A model generated the notes under the pieces. It worked only from the letters and a program-made list of their open reading frames with translations, was not told the origin of the DNA and did not search any database. DNA of 64,000 bases from Fomes fomentarius. Taxonomy: Eukaryota > Basidiomycota > Agaricomycetes > Polyporales > Polyporaceae. The stretch is taken from positions 2,232,001-2,296,000 of the forward strand of contig JABYQN010000008.1 of assembly GCA_022606135.1 (NCBI GenBank), given 5' to 3'. Below, piece by piece: positions 58,338 to 64,000 of the stretch. Each line of letters opens with the position of its first letter. The first letter of the stretch is position 1. The position numbers and the translations under genes are program-made.

Positions 58338-59940
58338 CTAATAAACTTGATAAGGCGGGGGGAGCGTCAAGGCCATCGCGCGGGTATCGAACGTCTGCCG
58401 AGCATCACCTTCCCTTCCCGGAGGACCTCCGGCGACGCGCACGCCACCATCAAGTTCGTACACGACGTGCTCGCTGACCGCACTGATGGGCTCGGAGGGT
58501 GTTCGTGCCGCAGCGTCGGGTGTATCGTACGTTCGATAAGATTGTAGGCTTTGAACATCATACGCCTGTGAGCGATGAGAAAGAGCGTCGTTTAATGACC
58601 GTGTATTTTCTGGAGAGCGAGAACTTGCGACGTTGTTCTTTTCGCCCCCTTTAGATATAGGGAAGGACTCGGGCAGAATCCGGTGTGACTCTCGGTGTAA
58701 GGTTGGTGCGGTCGTGGTCGGACCTTGGCCGATGACGGATTCCAAAGCGTGTGGATGGATATCGAGAACAGAAGAGGCTGTGGACTCCGATGGGAGCTCC
58801 GAAAGTGTGCCTCGTCCGGACGATGCCGAAAGGAGGGACGAGCGGGAACTGTGCCACATACCCGCTTTCGAAGATGTGGGCAGCATTGCCATAGGGTGTG
58901 ATGAAGCAGCCTGTGGTCGATCTGCACCGTTCGTGTGTTCACGGACAGACAGATGATCAGCAACACACACATCAATCTATGCGGTGTGGAACTCGGACGT
59001 ACCTTCGAGGTCCTTCACTGCTGGGGCTGGGAACTGCTCAATCGCAAAACGAGCCGTCTTCCTCCGTTTGTATCTCCAATACAGCGCGCCGACCACAATG
59101 CAGATGATTGCAACCACAGCTGCGATTATTCCGGCAATGAGGGCGAGATGCGACGTGTGTCCAGGCGAAGCTTGAGACGTGGGCGTGACCGATGCTGATG
59201 CAGATGCAGATGCACTTGAGTCCGTCGCGCTTGTGCCTCTTGGAAGGTCGCCGGACGCTCCGGCTGTAGCATGTCCCGAGGATAACGAAGTGCCAGAACC
59301 GCCTGCGGAAGGATCCGAACCGCCCGATGCAGTAACGGACGAGCCAGGACTTCCGCCTGTTTGAGACGGCGATGGCACGTCTGTCGTAGCAGAACTGGTA
59401 TCATGATCTCCATCGGATGTCTGCTGGCCCGAGGTATTGGAAGGAGTTGAAGTGGGGGAAGGAACGTCAGGCGGCTGAGTGGATGCCGTCGTAGCATGTG
59501 GTGGCGTAGGATTTGGATTTGAAGGCGGAGTTTCGCTCGTGCTAGTCGCAGGGTCCGAGTTAGGTGTGGAAGTCGGTGTCGCGGTGCCTCCAATACATGT
59601 ATCATCATCGCTCTGCTCGACGGTGAGGAGCTGCGAGAGGACTCGCCGTTCGCTTGATAGCTCGAACTGGATCCTGGTTCCCGCAGCCACGTCCGTCAGC
59701 CAGCTCACAGGATTGCTCGACGCGGAGAAGCTCTCGACGGTCCCGCGGTATGTGCCTTGGGTAAGGATGTGCACTGAGATGTCGAACGGGGGCGCTTGGC
59801 CATCAATCTTCAGGGTCGTTGTCCCGCATTGTTGCGGAGAGTTGGCGGCTTCAATCGTGACCACCGCGGCAGTTGGAGAGACGAGGAGGGAAAGAAACAG
59901 GAAAGAGAGACAGATTTGAGAGCATGCCGTGTGCGATGCA
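58338..59940 (-). CDS. PYM20: PY-tail single-pass membrane protein, class A, with two-Cys ectodomain
   Basis: Tail exon 58338-58921 and main exon from 59003 upward, joined across an 81-bp phase-1 intron. The main exon gives QQCGTTTLKIDGQAPPF to DDTCIGG, the two-Cys pattern of PYM5-7. The stalk is Ser/Thr/Gly-rich with an (SA) repeat. The TM is LIAGIIAAVVAIICIVVGAL, then RYKRRK. The tail has YELDGGVRVAGGPPG and ends LTLPPPYQVY. A leader-like run (CLSFLFLSLLVSPTAA) lies directly upstream in frame, but no in-frame ATG is found in that exon, so the first exon is unresolved. Otherwise well preserved. Confidence 0.78.
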
Positions 59941-60923
59941 CGGCGAGAGAGCCAGGAGGATTGCCTTTTCGTGGTCGTCTATAAGTTCACGGGCGCTGTT
60001 GGGAGCATCGCGGAGTTGGCTGAAGTACTCACAGTGTGCGATGCCCGTCGAGCCTGCCAAACCTTCCCTCACCGTCAGATTGCAAACCCCCTTCAGTGTC
60101 GGCGTCGTTCAGGACCAGATCGAGGGAAAAGGACCTTTGATGCACCGTCCACGGCGAAGAGCCAGAGCAGCATTGCCGCATCATTTTCGTGGCCAAAGGA
60201 GGCTATCGTTAGCCCGGGCCAAAAATCCCGGCAGACAGTGTTAAGAGCAAGTATCGTCAGCATTCAGTTCGAGCGGCAGAAGAGAAGAGAGGGTCAGGAC
60301 ATACGTGAAGTGAAGTAGGACCAGCGCAGCTTGTCCTCGGGAATTGAGAGCGGAGAGAGCATATGTGGGGTGCGAGATACACATCACGGTACTACAGGAG
60401 AACAACGCATCGATCGAAGCGAACACGACCAAAAGGGCATCAGGGAAGCGAAGAGGTCATAAGCGAGGGTGATACCACAGGTCAAGGCAGCGCTTGCATT
60501 GCTGTTTGAGAGGCATGCGCCATGACAGCTGCCACAGCAGTACGCGATACTGCCAATAGAAAACAAGAAGAGCGGTTAGGGCACCTGCGTACGTGAGAGG
60601 AACGTACTACTTATGTCCACGATCGACAACCATGCAAATCGGGCCGAGTTCATGGGACATCGCAACGCCTGGGGCGATGACGTGACAGCAGTAAATGGAA
60701 GTCGCTTCAACAATCTGAACACAGGCCGCATGATATTGTAACGCAGATGAGCACACTACCCTATTCTCGCAACTGGGTAGAACACAGAGCATCTATCAGG
60801 TGTCAGTGCAAGCTACTCTGCACCCATGGGATGAAAATCAGAACTCGCGGATGCAAATGGGAAAGATTCGAGCGTTTGACCCAGCGTATTCGGGTCAAGG
60901 CAGACCCACTGTCAACCGCTGCT
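59941..60923. other. unresolved region, no confident gene
   Basis: The first exon of PYM20 may lie here. On the minus strand, hydrophobic pieces around 60,450-60,600 (for example YAGALTALLVFYWQ) could belong to a small membrane protein, but no exon chain with start and stop could be built. Confidence 0.25.
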
Positions 60924-63064
60924 TTATAGCGTGTACCTGAAGTCGGGCGCTCGATCACCTAACCGTCGGAGCTCTTCTGGAGAATACTTGATCCCTGATG
61001 TGTCGGCCTCGCGCTGCAGCTGGTCGCGGCGCGCATTGAGCCTCATATAGACATAGGTCGTCAACGGCGTAACGACTAAGCCAAGTCCAATGAACAGCAA
61101 CGCCATAGAGTCTACATTGTCGGGTAAGTACAAGGAGCGCCTTATGGGACAAAGCAGCAGCTCACGTCCAAATCTATACTCCGGTGCATCCCGAACGCGG
61201 TAAACGTTGCTCACGATGATGCCGCCGAAGTTACCGAAGGCGCATTGGAGTGCAATGGCTACAGCGCGCTTGTAGTGTCCTACTACGTTGTTTTGCATCC
61301 TGGACGACACATCGTAAATGTAGGATGAATATGGGAAGCAATGTGCGCACTCACCACGCGATTACAGCGGGGGCACTCGCGTATCCGCCGATAGCGATCA
61401 GGAATGTCGCAAAGTACTTGACCCCGATACTGGCATTAGATAGGCAGATTCCATAACCGATGGCGGAGAGCGACAGCCCCATGACGATGAAGGGCGAGCG
61501 CATCTTTCTGCGGTCCGCCCACACCGCCCACCATATAACCACTACAGCTGCAGCGACTGAGGGTTACCTTCATTATGGCGCAGACAGAGGGCCTACTTAC
61601 TGGCAACGAAGTATTGTGGGACTGTCATGAGCTGAGCTATCGCAGAGCCAAAGCCAAATCTACGGCGAAGCTTGTCATCCGACAATCCGAGATTTTGGTG
61701 ATCTCATGAGATGGAACGTACCCGTTGATGATGGAACTGCCACCCGAAACGTATCAGTCTGACTGGTGCAATGGGGTACATCCGGTGGTCTAATTACGCA
61801 CGGAAGGAACAGTGAAATCCCATAAACTAGGTTGAGAAGTCAGCTCAACTATGGGGAAACGTTGCACTCGTAGCACTCACTCGGCACGCATATCGTTACG
61901 TAGATGAAGCTCACCGACCATACTTGCCAATCAAGGAACGCGCTTCTAACGTGACGCCATTCAAAGCTTTCCTCCTCCCCAACGGAGGAATTATCGCGCT
62001 CTACAAACTGGTTGGTGAGCAACGAGTCGTGCAGTAGACAGATATGAGGGTAACCTACTCTTCCGATGTATAACATAAGCGCGCTCTTCCGGTGTCAGAA
62101 ACGTTGCTGTGTCAGGGAGATCGACAAGGACTGAAAATATGTCGCATCAGGCTCCTCGCACAGTATGAGCCAAATACAGACCGAAGAATGCTATGCAGCC
62201 AACCACGACCGTTGTCGATCCCTCTATGATCTATCGTAGATTTTTCCCCTCAATAGAGACGCAATGCTAGAAAGGGGAAAGATACGTACGAATATCCAAG
62301 ACCATCCTAGCAGCCCACCTCTACCTGATATGAACGAGATTGCGTAGGCGAGGATGCCGGAAAATGCACCGGCACAGGTGGCACCGGCAAGGAAGATCCC
62401 GACTCGGGCCTGTATCATGTTGCCAGGATACCAGAGACTGAACCTGGAGAGAATGTGAGCTTCAATCTGAACAAGGAACTTGGATACATACAAAAGGTAG
62501 GTCCCGCACGCAAGTCCGCATTCGGCGATACCGAGCAAAATGCGTACTGCGACTAGTTGATGATACCTGAAGGGACACCTTCAGCTGCAGCATTGGATGA
62601 CAGCGAGACACCTACGTCCTCACGAGACCAGTGAGAGCACTATCATTCCATAGTCAGAGATACAAATTCAGATATACCAACAGTTTGTTGAAGAAACATA
62701 CGTAATCAATCCCCAGACGACCTACACCCGTGTATGAGTGATAGGTTCATACTCACGGCTCAAATCAACGTACGGTGATACTAGATAACCATCGAGAAGG
62801 TCTCGCTTTCTTGGTAAGCAGGCTAGCATGGTGCTCATGAGCGGGATACCGAGAAGATATGACGCAGATCGGACTCGGGGACGCACTTCGCAAAAACCGC
62901 AAAGACGTCGAAGGACTGTCGACGTCATCAGTGGATGTGCGCAGATTCCACACAGAGACATACCACAAAGTATAATGTCTACGGATATTTGAGCAACTAG
63001 GTATGGATGACGTAGTTGGTGCGGCTCACCAGCGCTATGTTGTACTTATTGTTGAACTTCCGGA
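60924..63064 (-). pseudogene. MFS4: Dal5/Tna1-like permease lacking its N-terminal exon (LTR insertion)
   Basis: Reads leftward with the same exon plan as MFS1-3: YNIAL at about 63,040, GATCAGAFSGILAYAIS, GLLGWSWIF, VERDNSSVGEEESFE, the VGHYKRAVAIAL loop and the C-terminus GDRAPDFRYTL at 60924. Similarity stops just upstream of NNKYNIAL, at about 63,060. There the sequence changes to an LTR, and the expected N-terminal exon with RRLWRK and the first TM is absent from the remaining 900 bases. The gene is therefore truncated or split. A normal exon could lie beyond the element outside the window. Confidence 0.68.
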
Positions 63065-63369
63065 CTACCGGCTGTGCTCGGACCGGAGTTGTATACACTT
63101 GTTTATGGTCATATGATTAGATAGGCTGTGTTCCTACTTACCATTTATGGTTTCCTTTGTTTTTCTACTGTACTTTCCCATGACCATATGGTTACTGTGC
63201 ATTCCTGTGCGTACCAGTGCGTTCTACACTGCACCGGACTCTTCTAGACCTTATGTCTGACTCATGCTATGACTGTATCTGACTCATACGCCGATACGGA
63301 CTCTGACTCATCGTCTTATGGCTACATGTGACTGCTTTATTCGCTGACTCATGGACTCATCCCTCATGT

Positions 63370-63377
63370 ATATAAGC
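63370..63377 (+). promoter_or_regulatory. TATA box of the LTR
   Basis: TATATAAG in the middle of the LTR, placed as the retroelement promoter would be. Confidence 0.5.
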
Positions 63378-63400
63378 AGTCCCTTCTTCACCTCTGCTCT

Positions 63401-63585
63401 TCAGTCGTTCGCTCACTGACTGAAGAGTAAGTCTCTTACCTACATATGCTCTACTACTTCTTACTAACTTAGTACTTGTAGTCCCTCTCTGTTGTGACTT
63501 ACAGGTACTTCACTATGCAATATAGTCGTTCGCTCACTGACTGAAGATCCCTCTCTGTTGTGACTTACAGTCGCTCCTCGCCTTA
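63401..63585 (+). repeat. internal duplication within the LTR
   Basis: AGTCGTTCGCTCACTGACTG occurs at about 63403 and 63524, and CCCTCTCTGTTGTGACTTAC at about 63483 and 63548. The two blocks are repeated in the same order, an internal tandem duplication that could serve to tell LTR subfamilies apart. Confidence 0.75.
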
Positions 63586-64000
63586 CAGGTTCAGAGTTCA
63601 TCAGGTTATGAGCCCTGCGCTCTAATCAGTTGCTTCTCTGTCGACACTCTGCGCGCAAACTCTGTTCGTCGACTCTCTGCCCGTGCACTCTCCTCCACTT
63701 TCCCTATCTCTTGACTGTGCCCTCCGACACTGCTGCCAGGGGGACTTTACTGCGCTCGTGACGCAGCCCTGAGCGCTTTTTAGTAGTCGCTATCTAGTAT
63801 CTCTGTACAACCTTTGGTGCTTTCGCGGCACACGGGTTTTTCAAGTATCCTCAGCCAGGCCACGCACTTGCGCCCGCCAGCTGTTGTAGCCGGGGTGGTT
63901 ATCACCTTTGGACCGGAGGACAACCGTTCGGACCCTCCTTACTATACTCTTTTTGATACCTAGACTCGTATAGCTTTTCTTGGGCACAGTTGGCGACTTC

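Larger units (their letters stand above)
63065..64000 (+). mobile_element. LTR of a retrotransposon (5' LTR, element runs off the window)
   Basis: From about 63,075 (TGTGCTCGG) the sequence is non-coding. It has a TATATAAG promoter element at 63370-63377 followed by a CTTCTTCACCTCTGCTC initiator-like region. It ends close to GGGCACAGTTGGCGACTTC at the right edge; a TGGCGACT sequence right after the LTR end is typical of several Gypsy-type elements as primer-binding region. The direction is rightward. No gag or pol is within the window, so the superfamily is an inference. Confidence 0.65.

Noticed and set aside
59126..59608. Arg/His/Leu-rich frame overlapping PYM20
   Set aside because: Alternative frame of the Ser/Thr/Pro-rich stalk; composition is a by-product of the repeat.
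60241..60792. Cys-rich and hydrophobic frames on the minus strand
   Set aside because: No consistent exon chain with start and stop, and no recognised family.
1..64000. CRISPR arrays, operons, ribosome binding sites, tRNA or rRNA genes
   Set aside because: The DNA is eukaryotic with spliced genes; no regularly spaced repeats or RNA-gene signatures were seen.

Overview
The window is nuclear DNA of a filamentous basidiomycete, probably a polypore-type Agaricomycete. This is inferred from the many short introns (about 47-95 bp, GT..AG), the gene families present and an LTR-retrotransposon end at the right edge. I saw no rRNA, tRNA, CRISPR or prokaryotic signals. Labels PYM1-PYM20 and MFS1-MFS4 are working labels used only here. 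|| Main content: about twenty loci (intact, partial and decayed) of one expanded family of single-pass membrane proteins, here called PYM. The layout is a short ectodomain, a Ser/Thr/Pro-rich stalk, one Gly-rich transmembrane (TM) helix, a basic juxtamembrane stretch, a conserved phase-1 intron, and a low-complexity cytoplasmic tail. There are two tail classes. Class A usually has a short box (consensus DGGVRLAGGP) and ends in PPPY plus an aromatic-rich terminus (LPPPYQRY, LPPPYSEVRY). Class B has a membrane-proximal LPPYxP-like motif and a distal LPxYGYTxxEPQ box. Both classes carry [L/P]PxY motifs, the known ligand type for WW domains such as those of Rsp5/NEDD4-type ubiquitin ligases. || Layout: 0-10.2 kb, PYM1-PYM4 plus a decayed GDSL esterase gene. 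10.6-14.0 kb, a multi-exon GH92 alpha-mannosidase gene on the minus strand. 15.9-21.6 kb, PYM5-PYM7 with signal peptides and a shared two-cysteine ectodomain. 22.2-36.0 kb, three Dal5-like permease genes and one sugar/polyol transporter gene, with PYM8 between. 36.7-52.2 kb, PYM9-PYM16, including a chimeric gene (PYM11) and two pseudogenes. 52.3-58.15 kb, a large inverted repeat with arms of about 1.5 kb: a broken copy (PYM17), PYM18 in the spacer, and an intact copy (PYM19). 58.3-60 kb, PYM20. 60.9-63.06 kb, a fourth Dal5-like gene cut by an LTR element that runs off the window. || Interpretation (inference): the PYM cluster looks like a birth-and-death array that swaps ectodomains and tails across a conserved intron. 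The PY motifs suggest recruitment of a WW-domain partner, plausibly an Rsp5-type ligase or arrestin-like adaptor. The outside parts vary while the inside motifs persist, which fits surface sensing or non-self recognition. Neighbouring permeases are possible clients of such ubiquitin-dependent sorting, but nothing in the sequence proves a functional link.
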